Source of the DNA: Zea mays
Taxonomy: Eukaryota > Streptophyta > Magnoliopsida > Poales > Poaceae
Length of the DNA: 64,000 bases
Reading direction: 5' to 3'
Assembly: GCF_902167145.1 (NCBI RefSeq)
Contig: NC_050104.1
Coordinates: forward strand, 372,001-436,000
The notes under the pieces were generated by a model. The model searched no databases. It was given only the letters and a program-made list of their open reading frames with translations, and was not told where the DNA came from. The position numbers and the translations under genes are program-made. Of this stretch, positions 53,032 through 64,000 are shown in pieces (positions within the stretch are counted from its first letter, which is position 1; every line of letters starts with the position of its first letter).

Positions 53032-53948
53032 ATCCAAGAATGTGATCTATGGCAAGGAAACATATGTGTAGTGAGGTGTATGAGCCTCTGGTCGAAGATC
53101 AATGGCCACACAACCCCCATTTTTGTCGAAAATAGCCATGAATGACCATTTTCAAAAATACCAAAGGCTAACACATTCGGATTTTTGCCCAATAAATGGT
53201 CTCCACCAGAAATCCAAGAATGTGATCTATGGCAAGGAAACATATGTGTAGTGAGGTGTATGAGCCTCTGGTCGAAGATCAATGGCCACACAACCCCCAT
53301 TTTTGTCGAAAATAGCAATGAATGACCATTTTCAAAAATACCAAAGGCTAACACATTCGGATTTTTGCCCAATAAATGGTCTCCACCAGAAATCCAAGAA
53401 TTTGATCTATGGCAAGGAAACATATGTGGGGTGAGGTGTATGAGCCTCCGGTCGATGATCAATGGCCACACAACCCCCATTTTTGTCGAAAATAGCCATG
53501 AACGACCATTTTCAATAATACCGAAGGCTAACACCTATGGATTTTTGACCAAGAAATGGTCTCCTCCAGAAATGCAAGAATGTGATCTACGACAAGGAAA
53601 CATATGTGGGGTGAGGTGTATGAGCCTCTGGTCGATGATCAATGGCCACACAACCCTAATTTTTGTCGAAAATAGCCATGAACGACCATTTTCAATGACA
53701 CTGAAGGCTAACACCTACAGATTTTTGACCAAGAAATGGTCTCCACCATAAATTCAAGAATGTGATCTATGGCAAGGAAACATATGTGTAGTGAGGTGTA
53801 TGAGCCTCTGGTCGAAGATCAATGGCCACACAACCCCCATTTTTGTCGAAAATAGCCATGAATGACCATTTTCAAAAATACCAAAGGCTAACACATTCGG
53901 ATTTTTGCCCAAGAAATGGTCTCCACCATAAATCCAAGAATGTGATCT

Positions 53949-55740
53949 ATGGCAAGGAAACATATGTGGGGTGAGGTGTACGAGCCTCTGGTCGATGATC
54001 AATGGCCACACAACCCCCATTTTGCCGAAAATAGCCATGAACGACCATTTTCAATAATACCGAAGGCTAACACGTACGAGTTTTTGACCAAGAAATGGTC
54101 TCCACCAGAAATCCAAGAATGTGATCTATGGCAAGGAAACATATGTGGGGTGAGGTTTATGAGCCTCTAGTCGATGATAAATGGCCACACAACCCCCATT
54201 TTTTATGAAAATAGCCATGAGCGACCATTTTCAATAATACTAGAGGCTAAGACCTACGGATTTTTGACCAAAAAATGGTCTCCACCAGAAATCCAAGAAT
54301 GTGATCTATGGCAAGGAAACATATGTGGGGTGAGGTGTATGAGCCTCTAGTCGATGATCAATGGCCACACAACCCCCATTTTTGTCGAAAATAGCCATGA
54401 ATGACCATTTTCAATAATACCGAAGGCTAACACCTACGGATTTTTGACCAAGAAATGGTCTCCACCAGAAATCCAAGAATGTGATCTACGGCAAGGAAAC
54501 ATATGTGGGGTGAGGTGTATGAGCCTCTTGTAGACGATCTATGGCCACACAACCCTATTTTTTGTCGAAAATAGCCATGAACGACCATTTTCAATGACAC
54601 TGAAGGCTAACACCTACGGATTTTTGACCAAGAAATGGTCTCCACCATAAATCCAAGAATGTGATCTATGGCAAGGAAACATATGTGAAGTGAGGTGTAT
54701 GAGCCTCTGGTCGAAGATCAATGGCCACACAACCGCCATTTTTGTCGAAAATAGCCATGAATGACCATTTTCAAAAATACCAAAGGACATTCGGATTTTT
54801 GCCCAAGAAATGGTCTCCACCAGAAATCCAAGAATGTGATTTATGGCAAGGAAACATATGTGGGGTGAGGTGTACGAGCCTCTGGTCGATGATCAATGGC
54901 CACACAACCCCCATTTTGCCGAAAATAGCCATGAACGACCATTTTCAATAATACCGAAGGCTAACACGTACGAGTTTTTGACCAAGAAATGGTCTCCACC
55001 AGAAATCCAAGAATGTGATCTATGGCAAGGAAATATATGTGGGGTGAGGTTTATGAGCCTCTAGTCGATGATAAATGGCCACACAACCCCCATTTTTTAT
55101 GAAAATAGCCATGAGCGACCATTTTCAATAATACTAGAGGCTAAGACCTACGGATTTTTGACCAAAAAATGGTCTCCACCAGAAATCCAAGAATGTGATC
55201 TATGGCAAGGAAACATATGTGGGGTGAGGTGTATGAGCCTCTAGTCGATGATCAATGGCCACACAACCCCCATTTTTGTCGAAAATAGCCATGAATGACC
55301 ATTTTCAATAATACCGAAGGCTAACACCTACGGATTTTTGACCAAGAAATGGTTTCCACCAGAAATCCAAGAATGTGATCTACGGCAAGGAAACATATGT
55401 GGGGTGAGGTGTATGAGCCTATGGTCGACGATCAATGGCCACACAGCCCTATTTTTTGTCGAAAATAACCATGAACGACCATTTTCAATGACACTGAAGG
55501 CTAACACCTACGGATTTTTGACCAAGAAATGGTCTCCACCATAAATCCAAGAATGTGATCTATGGCAAGGAAACATATGTGAAGTGAGGTGTATGAGCCT
55601 CTGGTCAAAGATCAATGGCCACACAACCGCCATTTTTGTCGAAAATAGCCATGAATGACCATTTTCAAAAATACCAAAGGACATTCGGATTTTTGCCCAA
55701 GAAATGGTCTCCACCAGAAATCCAAGAATGTGATTTATGG
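53949..55740 (+). repeat. 894-bp tandem pair with shared 5-bp deletion
   Basis: Two successive HOR copies of 894 bp (type 4 starts at 53949, 54843 and 55737) share the mark CCAAAGGACATTCGG, which lacks CTAAC, at ~54780 and ~55674. They also share CACAACCGCCATTTTTG and CATATGTGAAGTGAGG. The missing 5 bp explain 894 instead of 899 bp. The same deletion is present in the HOR copies near 57826 and 59621, so all four descend from one mutated unit. Confidence 0.87.
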
Positions 55741-56039
55741 CAAGGAAACATATGTGGGGTGAGGTGTACGAGCCTCTGGTCGATGATCAATGGCCACACA
55801 ACCCCCATTTTGCCGAAAATAGCCATGAACGACCATTTTCAATAATACTGAAGGCTAACACGTACGAGTTTTTGACCAAGAAATGGTCTCCACCAGAAAT
55901 CCAAGAATGTGATCTATGGCAAGGAAACATATGTGGGGTGAGGTTTATGAGCCTCTAGTCGATGATAAATGGCCACACAACCCCCATTTTTTATGAAAAA
56001 TGCCATGAGCGACCATTTTCAATAATACTAGAGGCTAAC

Positions 56040-59000
56040 ACCTACGGATTTTTCACCAAGAAATGGTCTCCACCAGAAATCCAAGAATGTGATCTATGGC
56101 AAGGAAACATATGTGGGGTGAGGTGTATGAGCCTCTGGTCGATGATCAATGGCCACACAACCCCCATTTTTGTCGAAAATAGCCTTGAACGACCATTTTC
56201 AATAATATCGAAGGCTAACACCTACGGATTTTTGAAGAAGAAATGGTCTCCACCAGAAATCCAAGAATGTGATCTACCGAAAGGAAACATATGTGGGGTG
56301 AGGTGTATGAGCCTCTGGTCGATGATCAATGGCCACACAACCCTAATTTTTGTCGAAAGTAGCCATGAACGACCATTTTCAATGACACTGAAGGCTAACA
56401 CCTACGGATTTTTGACCAAGAAATGGTTTCCACCATAAATCCAAGAATGTGATCTATGGCAAGGAAACATATGTGTAGTGAGGTGTATGAGCCTCTGGTC
56501 CAATATCAATGGCCACACAACCCCCATTTTTGTCGAAAATAGCCATGAACGACCATTTTCAATAGTTCCGAAGGCTAACACATTCGGATTTTTGACCAAG
56601 AAATGGTCTCCACCAGAAATCAAAGAATGTGATCTACGGCAAGGAAACATATGTGGGGTGAGGTGTATGAGCCTCTGGTCGACGATCAATGGCCACACAA
56701 CCCTAATTTTTGTCGAAAATAGCCATGAACGACCATTTTCAATGACACTAAAGGCTAACACCTACGGATTTTTGACCAAGAAATGGTCTCCACCATAAAT
56801 TCGAGAATGCGATCTATGGCAAGGAAACATATGTGTAGTGAGGTGTATGAGCCTCTGGTCGAAGATCAATGGCCACACAACCCCCATTTTTGTCGAAAAT
56901 AGCCATGAATGACCATTTTCAAAAATACCAAAGGCTAACACATTCGGATTTTTGCCCAAGAAATGGTCTCCACCAGAAATCCAAGAATGTGATCTATGGC
57001 AAGGAAACATATGTGGGGTGAGGTGTACGAGCCTCTGGTCGATGATCAATGGCCACACAACCCCCATTTTGCCGAAAATAACCATGAACGACCATTTTCA
57101 ATAATACCGAAGGCTAACACGTATGAGTTTTTGACCAAGAAATGGTCTCCACCAGAAATCCAAGAATGTGATCTATGGCAAGGAAACATATGTGGGGTGA
57201 GGTTTATGAGCCTCTAGTAGATGATAAATGGCCACACAACCCCCATTTTTTATGAAAATAGCCATGAGCGACCATTTTCAATAATACTAGAGGCTAAGAC
57301 CTACAGATTTTTGACCAAGAAATGGTCTCCACCAGAAATCCAAGAATGTGATCTATGGCAAGGAAACATATGTGGGGTTAGGTGTATGAGCCTCTAGTCG
57401 ATGATCAATGGCCACACAACCCCCATTTTTGTCGAAAATAGCCATGAATGACCATTTTCAATAATACCGAAGGCTAACCCCTACGGATTTTTGACCAAGA
57501 AATGGTCTCCACCAGAAATCCAAGAATGTGATCTACAGCAAGAAAACATATGTGGGGTGAGGTGTATGAGCCTCTGGTCGACGATCAATGGCCACACAAC
57601 CCTATTTTTTGTCGAAAATAGCCATGAACGACCATTTTCAATGACACTGAAGGCTAACACCTACGGATTTTTGACCAAGAAATGGTCTCCACCATAAATC
57701 CTAGAATGTGATCTATGGCAAGGAAACATATGTGTAGTGAGGTGTATGAGCCTCTGGTCGAAGATCAATGGCCACACAACCGCCATTTTTGTCGAAAATA
57801 GCCATGAATGACCATTTTCAAAAATACCAAAGGACATTCGGATTTTTGCCCAAGAAATGGTCTCCACCAGAAATCCAAGAATGTGATCTATGGCAAGGAA
57901 ACATATGTGGGGTGAGGTTTATGAGCCTCTAGTCGATGATAAATGGCCACACAACCCCCATTTTTTATGAAAATTGCCATGAGCGACCATTTTCAATAAT
58001 ACTAGAGGCTAACACCTACGGATTTTTCACCAAGAAATGGTCTCCACCAGAAATCCAAGAATGTGATCTACGGAAAGGAAACATATGTGGGGTGAGGTGT
58101 ATGAGCCTCTGGTCGATGATCAATGGCCACACAACCCTAATTTTTGTCGAAAGTAGCCATGAACGACCATTTTCAATGACACTGAAGGCTAACACCTACG
58201 GATTTTTGACCAAGAAATGGTTTCCACCATAAATCCAAGAATGTGATCTATGGCAAGGAAACATATGTGTAGTGAGGTGTATGAGCCTCTGGTCCAATAT
58301 CAATGGCCACACAACCCCCATTTTTGTCGAAAATAGCCATGAACGACCATTTTCAATAGTTCCGAAGGCTAACACATTCGGATTTTTGACCAAGAAATGG
58401 TCTCCACCAGAAATCAAAGAATGTGATCTACGGCAAGGAAACATATGTGGGGTGAGGTGTATGAGCCTCTGGTCGACGATCAATGGCCACACAACCCTAA
58501 TTTTTGTCGAAAATAGCCATGAACGACCATTTTCAATGACACTAAAGGCTAACACCTACGGATTTTTGACCAAGAAATGGTCTCCACCATAAATTCGAGA
58601 ATGCGATCTATGGCAAGGAAACATATGTGTAGTGAGGTGTATGAGCCTCTGGTCGAAGATCAATGGCCACACAACCCCCATTTTTGTCGAAAATAGCCAT
58701 GAATGACCATTTTCAAAAATACCAAAGGCTAACACATTCGGATTTTTGCCCAAGAAATGGTCTCCACCAGAAATCCAAGAATGTGATCTATGGCAAGGAA
58801 ACATATGTGGGGTGAGGTGTACGAGCCTCTGGTCGATGATCAATGGCCACACAACCCCCATTTTGCCGAAAATAGCCATGAACGACCATTTTCAATAATA
58901 CCGAAGGCTAACACGTATGAGTTTTTGACCAAGAAATGGTCTCCACCAGAAATCCAAGAATGTGATCTATGGCAAGGAAACATATGTGGGGTGAGGTTTA

Positions 59001-59830
59001 TGAGCCTCTAGTCGATGATAAATGGCCACACAACCCCCATTTTTTATGAAAATAGCCATGAGCGACCATTTTCAATAATACTAGAGGCTAAGACCTACAG
59101 ATTTTTGACCAAGAAATGGTCTCCACCAGAAATCCAAGAATGTGATCTATGGCAAGGAAACATATGTGGGGTTAGGTGTATGAGCCTCTAGTCGATGATC
59201 AATGGCCACACAACCCCCATTTTTGTCGAAAATAGCCATGAATGACCATTTTCAATAATACCGAAGGCTAACCCCTACGGATTTTTGACCAAGAAATGGT
59301 CTCCACCAGAAATCCAAGAATGTGATCTACGGCAAGAAAACATATGTGGGGTGAGGTGTATGAGCCTCTGGTCGACGATCAATGGCCACACAACCCTATT
59401 TTTTGTCGAAAATAGCCATGAACGACCATTTTCAATGACACTGAAGGCTAACACCTACGGATTTTTGACCAAGAAATGGTCTCCACCATAAATCCTAGAA
59501 TGTGATCTATGGCAAGGAAACATATGTGTAGTGAGGTGTATGAGCCTCTGGTCGAAGATCAATGGCCACACAACCGCCATTTTTGTCGAAAATAGCCATG
59601 AATGACCATTTTCAAAAATACCAAAGGACATTCGGATTTTTGCCCAAGAAATGGTCTCCACCAGAAATCCAAGAATGTGATCTATGGCAAGGAAACATAT
59701 GTGGGGTGAGGTTTATGAGCCTCTAGTCGATGATAAATGGCCACACAACCCCCATTTTTTATGAAAATTGCCATGAGCGACCATTTTCAATAATACTAGA
59801 GGCTAACACCTACGGATTTTTCACCAAGAA
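56040..59830 (+). repeat. 1794-bp (10-monomer) direct duplication
   Basis: Corresponding points repeat at +1794 bp: 56402/58196, 56478/58272, 56762/58556, 57491/59285 and 57936/59730. Shared rare marks are GGTTTCCACCATAAATCC, CTGGTCCAATATCAATGG, CAATAGTTCCGAAGG, AATTCGAGAATGCGATC, GGGGTTAGGTGTATG and GGCTAACCCCTACGG. A third partial copy begins near 60170 with an offset of 1974 bp, one extra monomer. It then passes into the variant order seen at 4.7-5.3 kb. Confidence 0.87.
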
Positions 59831-62800
59831 ATGGTCTCCACCAGAAATCCAAGAATGTGATCTATGGCAAGGAAACATATGTGGGGTGAGGTGTATGAGC
59901 CTCTGGTCGATGATCAATGGCCACACAACCCCCATTTTTGTCGAAAATAGCCTTGAACGACCATTTTCAATAATACCGAAGGCTAACACCTACGGATTTT
60001 TGACGAAGAAATGGTCTCCACCAGAAATCTAAGAATGTGATCTACGGAAAGGAAACATATGTGTGGTGAGGTGTATGAGCCTCTGGTCGATGATCAATGG
60101 CCACATAACCCTAATTTTTGTCGAAAGTAGCCATGAACGACCATTTTCAATGACACTGAAGGCTAACACCTACGGATTTTTGACCAAGAAAAGGTTTCCA
60201 CCATAAATCCAAGAATGTGATCTATGGCAAGGAAACATATGTGTAGTGAGGTGTATGAGCCTCTGGTCCAATATCAATGGCCACACAACCCCCATTTTTG
60301 TCGAAAATAGCCATGAACGACCATTTTCAATAGTTCCGAAGGCTAACACATTCGGATTTTTGACCAAGAAATGGTCTCCACCAGAAATCAAAGAATGTGA
60401 TCTATGGCAAGGAAACATATGTGGGGTGAGGTGTACGAGCCTTTGGTCGATGATCAATGGCCACACAACCCCCATTTTTGTCGAAAATAGCTATGAATGA
60501 CCATTTTCAATAATACCGAAGGCTAACACGTACGGATTTTTGACCAAGAAATGGTCTCCACCAGATATCCAAGAATGTGATCTATGGCAAGGAAACATAT
60601 GTGGGGTGAGGTGTATGAGCCTCTGGTCGATGATAAATGGCCACACAACCCCCATTTCAGTCAAAAATAGCCATGAACGACCATTTTCAATAATACCGAA
60701 GGCTAACACCAACAGATTTTTGACCAAGAAATGGTCTCCACCAGAAATCCAAGAATGTGATCTATGGCAAGAAAACATATGTGGGGTGAAGTGTACGAGC
60801 CTCTGGTCGATGATCAATGGCCACACAACCCCCATTTTTGTCGAAAATAGCCATGAACGACCATTTTCAATGACACTGAAGGCTAACACCTATGGATTTT
60901 TGACCAAAAAATGGTCTCCACCATAAATCCAAGAATTTGATCTATGGCAAGGAAACATATGTGTAGTGAGGTGTATGAGCCTCTGGTCGAAGATCAATGG
61001 CCAAACAACCCCCATTTTTCTCGAAAATAGCCAGGAATGACCATTTTCAATAATACCGAAGGCTAACACATTCAGATTTTTGCCCAAGAAATGGTCTCCA
61101 CCAGAAATCCAAGAATGTGATCTATGGCAAGGAAACATATGTGGGGTGAGGTGTACGAGCCTCTGGTTGATGATCAATGGCCACACAACCCCCATTTTTG
61201 TCGAAAATAGCCATGAACGACCATTTTCAATGACACTGAAGGCTAACACCTCCAGAATTTTGACCAAGAAATGGTCTCCACCATAAATCCAAGAATGTGA
61301 TCTATGGCAAGGAAACATATGTGGGGTGAGGTGTACGAGCCTCTGGTCGATGATAAATAGCCACACAACCCCCATTTTTGTCGAAAATAGCCATGAACGA
61401 CCATTTTCAATAATACCGAAGGCTAACACTAACGGATTTTTGACCAAGAAATGGTCCCCACCAGAAATCCAAGAATGTGATCTATGGCAAGAAAACATAT
61501 GTGGGGTGAAGTGTACGAGCCTCTGGTCGATGATCAATGGCCACACAAACCCCATTTTTGTCGAAAATAGCCATGAACGACCATTTTCAATGACACTGAA
61601 CGCTAACACCTACGGATTTTTGACGAAGAAATGGTCTCCACCATAAATCCAAGAATGTGATCTATGGAAAGGATACATGTGTAGTGAGGTGTATGAGCCT
61701 TTGGTCGAATATCAATGGCCACACAACCCCCATTTTTGTCGAAAATAGCCATGAACGACCATTTTCAATAGTACCGAAGGCTAAAATATTCAGATTTTTG
61801 ACCAAGAAATGGTCTCCACCAGAAATCAAAGAATGTGATCTATGGCAAGGAAACATATGTGGGGTGAGGTTTACGAGCCTCTGGTCGATGATCAATGGCC
61901 ACACAACCCCCATTTTTATCGGAAATAGCCATGAATGACAATTTTCAATAATACTGAAGGCTAACACGTACAGATTTTTGACCAATAAATGGTCTCCACC
62001 AGAAATCCAAGAATGTGATCTATGGCAAGGAAACATATGTGGGGTGAGGTGTACGAGCCTCTGGTCGATGATAAATGGCCACACAACCCCCATTTTAGTC
62101 GAAAATAGCCATGAACGACCATTTTCAATAATACCGAAGGCTAACACCTACGTATTTTTGACCAAGAAATGGTCTCCACCATAAATCCAAGAATGTGATC
62201 TATGGCAAGGAAACATATGTGGGGTGAGGTGTATGGGCCTCTGGTCGATGATCAATGGCCACACAACGCCCATTTTTGTCGAAAATAGCGATCAACGACC
62301 ATTTTCAATAATATAGAAGGCTAACACGTATGGATTGTTGACCAAGAAATGGTCTCCACTAGAAATCTGAGAATGTGATCTATGCAAGGAAACATATGTG
62401 GGGTGAGGTGCACGAGCCTCTGGTCGATGATAAATGGCCACACAACCCCCATTTTAGACGAAAATAGCCATGAACGACCATTTTCGATAATACCGAAGGC
62501 TAACACCAACGGATTCTTGACCAAAAAATGGTCTCCGCCAGAAATCCAAGAATGTGATCAATGGCAAGGAAACATATGTGGGGTAAAGTGTACGAGCCTC
62601 TGGTCGATGATCAATGGCCACAGAACCTCCATTTTTGTCGAAAATAGCCATTAACGACCATTTTCAATGAAACGGAAGGCTAACACCTACAGATTTTTGA
62701 CCAAGAAATGGTCTCCACCATAAATCCAAGAATGTGAGATATGGCAAGGAAACATATGTGAGGTGAGGTGTACGAGCCTCTGGTCGATGATAAATGGCCA

Positions 62801-63520
62801 CACAACCCCCATTTTTTATGAAAATAGCCATGAACGACCATTTTCAATAATACCAAAGGCTAACACCTACGGATTTTTGACCAAGAAATGGTCTCCACCA
62901 GAAATCCAAGAATGTGATCTATGGCAAGGAAACATACGTGGGGTGAGGTGTATGAGCCTCTGGTCGATGATCAATGGCCACACAACCCCCATTTTTATCG
63001 AAAATAGCCATGAACGACCATTTTCAATAATACCGAAGGCTAACACCTATGGATTTTTGACCAAGAAATGTTCTCCACCAGAAATCCAAAATGTGATCTA
63101 TGGCAAGGAAACATATGTGGGGTGAGGTGTATGAGCCTCTGGTCGATGATCTATGGCCACACAACCCCCATTTTTGTCGAAAATAGCCATGAACGACCAT
63201 TTTCAATGACACTGAAGGCTAACACCTACGGATTTTTGACCAAGAAATGGTCTCCACCATAAATCCAAGAATGTGATCTATGGCAAGGAAACATATGTGG
63301 GGTGAGGTGTATGGGCCTCTGGCCGATAATCAATGGCCACACAACACCCATTTGTGTCGAAAATAGCGATCAACGACCATTTTCAATAATACCGAACACT
63401 AACACGTATGGATTTTTGACCAAGAAATGGTCTCCACCAGAAATCCGAGAATGTGATCTATGGCAAGGAAAAATATGTGGGGTGAGGTGTACGAGCCTCT
63501 GGTCGATGATCAATTGTAAC

Positions 63521-63547
63521 ACCCGGTTTTAAGGGACAAAGCCGGGT
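63521..63547. other. short inverted repeat at LTR edge
   Basis: ACCCGG (63521-63526) and CCGGGT (63542-63547) are perfect complements separated by 15 bp. They sit just inside the TGTAA start. Such a subterminal hairpin is plausible in LTR ends but its role is unknown. Confidence 0.6.
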
Positions 63548-63781
63548 GCATCTCATACATGCGCCAAAGAAGACAACATATATAATCACAGAGTGTATAG
63601 AGATAAATGTCACAATAATCAGAATACTTATTACATAGCGGAAGTCTTACAAAATAAAAGATAAATATAGCAGGATCTAAAATCCATCCTTGGCGCCAGA
63701 AAGTCAACTGGGAGACGCCACCTAGATCGAATCGAACTCCTCATTAAGCGGCTCCACTTGAACCACCTGTTCTTCTCCTGT

Positions 63782-63791
63782 GGGGGGGGGG
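63782..63791 (+). repeat. G10 homopolymer in LTR-like DNA
   Basis: Ten consecutive G residues follow TCTCCTGT. This is the only long mononucleotide run I noticed in the window. Its length may be polymorphic or a sequencing weak point. Confidence 0.8.
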
Positions 63792-64000
63792 TGTGAGATA
63801 GCAAGAGTGAGCTCACATACGTTCATCGCTCAACAAGTTGTGGGGAATAATGTGCATGAACTCGCCAAAGGTGAGAGCTCATGAAGTGTAAGGCTTATCA
63901 AAGAAAATGGTTAAAGCTGAGCATTGCTTTTAATGTTGGTCAAACTTTTATTAGCAATTACTAGGTGTAAGTAAATACCAAACCTTAATAAAAGTAATAG

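Larger units (their letters stand above)
40071..59900 (+). repeat. expanded 5-monomer higher-order repeat cluster (~899 bp unit)
   Basis: Type 4 monomers (CCCCCATTTTGCCGAAAATAG or its TTTTGTCG form, then CGTACGAG) begin near 40071, 40610, 41508, 42407, 43306, 44385, 45283, 46361, 47260, 48520, 49239, 50532, 51431, 52330, 53949, 54843, 55737, 56996 and 58790. The commonest spacing is 898-899 bp, five monomers in the order 4-3-1-2-5. Other spacings correspond to 3, 4, 6, 7, 9 or 10 monomers, from loss or doubling of units (most often type 5). One spacing, 1293 bp, is out of register because of a 34-bp duplication. Copies are very similar, which implies recent amplification. Confidence 0.87.
31229..63514 (+). 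repeat. knob180 satellite array, forward block E
   Basis: About 180 forward monomers, the longest single-orientation run in the window. The first part (31.2-39 kb) is a mirror-order relative of the reverse array on its left. The middle (40-60 kb) is dominated by the 5-monomer HOR. The last 3.3 kb (60.2-63.5 kb) repeats the variant order seen at 4.7-8.2 kb, including the CAGTCxAAAATAG, ACACCAACAG, CACAAACCCC, GAACGCTAAC and CATGTGTAGTGAGG monomers. The run is cut inside a monomer after GATGATCAAT at 63514, where unrelated DNA begins. Confidence 0.93.
63515..64000. mobile_element. LTR-retrotransposon end (probable Ty3/Gypsy LTR, partial) inserted in knob array
   Basis: Satellite sequence stops after GATCAAT (63514) and unrelated DNA starts with TGTAACACCCGG. 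A 5'-TG start followed by TGTAACACCC is typical of many grass Ty3/Gypsy LTRs, including the Tekay/Del group; the family name is my best guess from memory. The 5-bp target-site copy would be TCAAT (63510-63514), but its partner lies outside the window. The 486 bp seen contain a short terminal hairpin, AT-rich stretches, a G run and no supported coding sequence. Neither the internal region nor the other LTR is visible. Orientation is unresolved because such LTRs often have inverted ends (TGTAACACC...GGTGTTACA). It could also be a solo LTR longer than 486 bp. Confidence 0.62.

Noticed and set aside
1..63514. Hundreds of 60-290-residue open frames on both strands encoding repeats such as HERPFSIIPKANTYGF or NGRSWLFSTKMGVVWP
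   Set aside because: The period of 180 bp is divisible by 3, so stop-free frames persist across units. Frames on opposite strands overlap, have no consistent start, and break wherever a monomer gains a substitution or indel. This is a satellite artefact, not a repeat-protein gene family.
1..63514. CRISPR array or other direct-repeat prokaryotic system
   Set aside because: The whole 180-bp unit is repeated with no unique spacers, and the sequence matches a plant knob satellite.
1..63514. Centromeric CentC (156 bp) or TR-1 (about 360 bp) arrays
   Set aside because: The basic period is 180 bp throughout. Longer periods are whole-monomer HORs of the same knob180 unit.
63571..63590. TATATAAT-like string as an LTR promoter
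   Set aside because: The element's orientation is unknown and AT-rich strings are common here. Nothing else supports a transcription start.
63510..63816. Two overlapping reverse-strand open frames of about 61-65 codons in the LTR-like DNA
   Set aside because: They show no recognisable domain, one crosses the satellite/LTR junction, and LTR ends normally carry no coding sequence.

Overview
The window is almost entirely satellite DNA. Positions 1-63514 are a continuous tandem array of a ~180-bp monomer that I recognise from memory as the maize 180-bp knob repeat (knob180). This points to Zea mays or a close relative (teosinte, possibly Tripsacum). At 180 bp per unit the array holds roughly 350 monomers. 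It runs off the left edge of the window. On the right it is cut at 63514/63515 by what looks like one end of an LTR retrotransposon, which continues past position 64000. I see no protein-coding gene, RNA gene, CRISPR array or bacterial feature. The many open frames exist because 180 is a multiple of 3, so a stop-free frame stays open from monomer to monomer.

Layout by orientation ('+' means the unit reads GGCCACACAACCCCC on the given strand): + 1-7120; a 298-bp inverted insert 7121-7418; + 7419-8667; - 8668-16835; a 45-bp + fragment 16836-16880; - 16881-31228; + 31229-63514; LTR-like DNA 63515-64000. The two main orientation switches (8667 and 31229) lie at the centres of large imperfect palindromes whose arms carry the same rare indels in mirror order.

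Within the array the monomers fall into recurring variant types. These are arranged in higher-order repeats (HORs): a 5-monomer unit of ~899 bp, expanded across 40-60 kb and also present at 2.3-4.7 kb; an 11-monomer superunit of 1976-1977 bp; three copies of a ~2.0-2.16-kb unit at 9.6-15.9 kb; a 2157-bp pair at 35.5-38.6 kb; an 894-bp tandem pair near 54-56 kb; and a 1794-bp pair at 56-60 kb. The array therefore records repeated unequal exchange, inverted duplication and short-homology deletion rather than uniform homogenisation.

Biologically, knob180 arrays are heterochromatic. In plants carrying abnormal chromosome 10 they act as neocentromeres that are pulled ahead in meiosis by the kinesin-14 KINDR. 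That role comes from published knowledge of the family and cannot be read from this window. I found no TR-1 knob repeat and no CentC centromere repeat.
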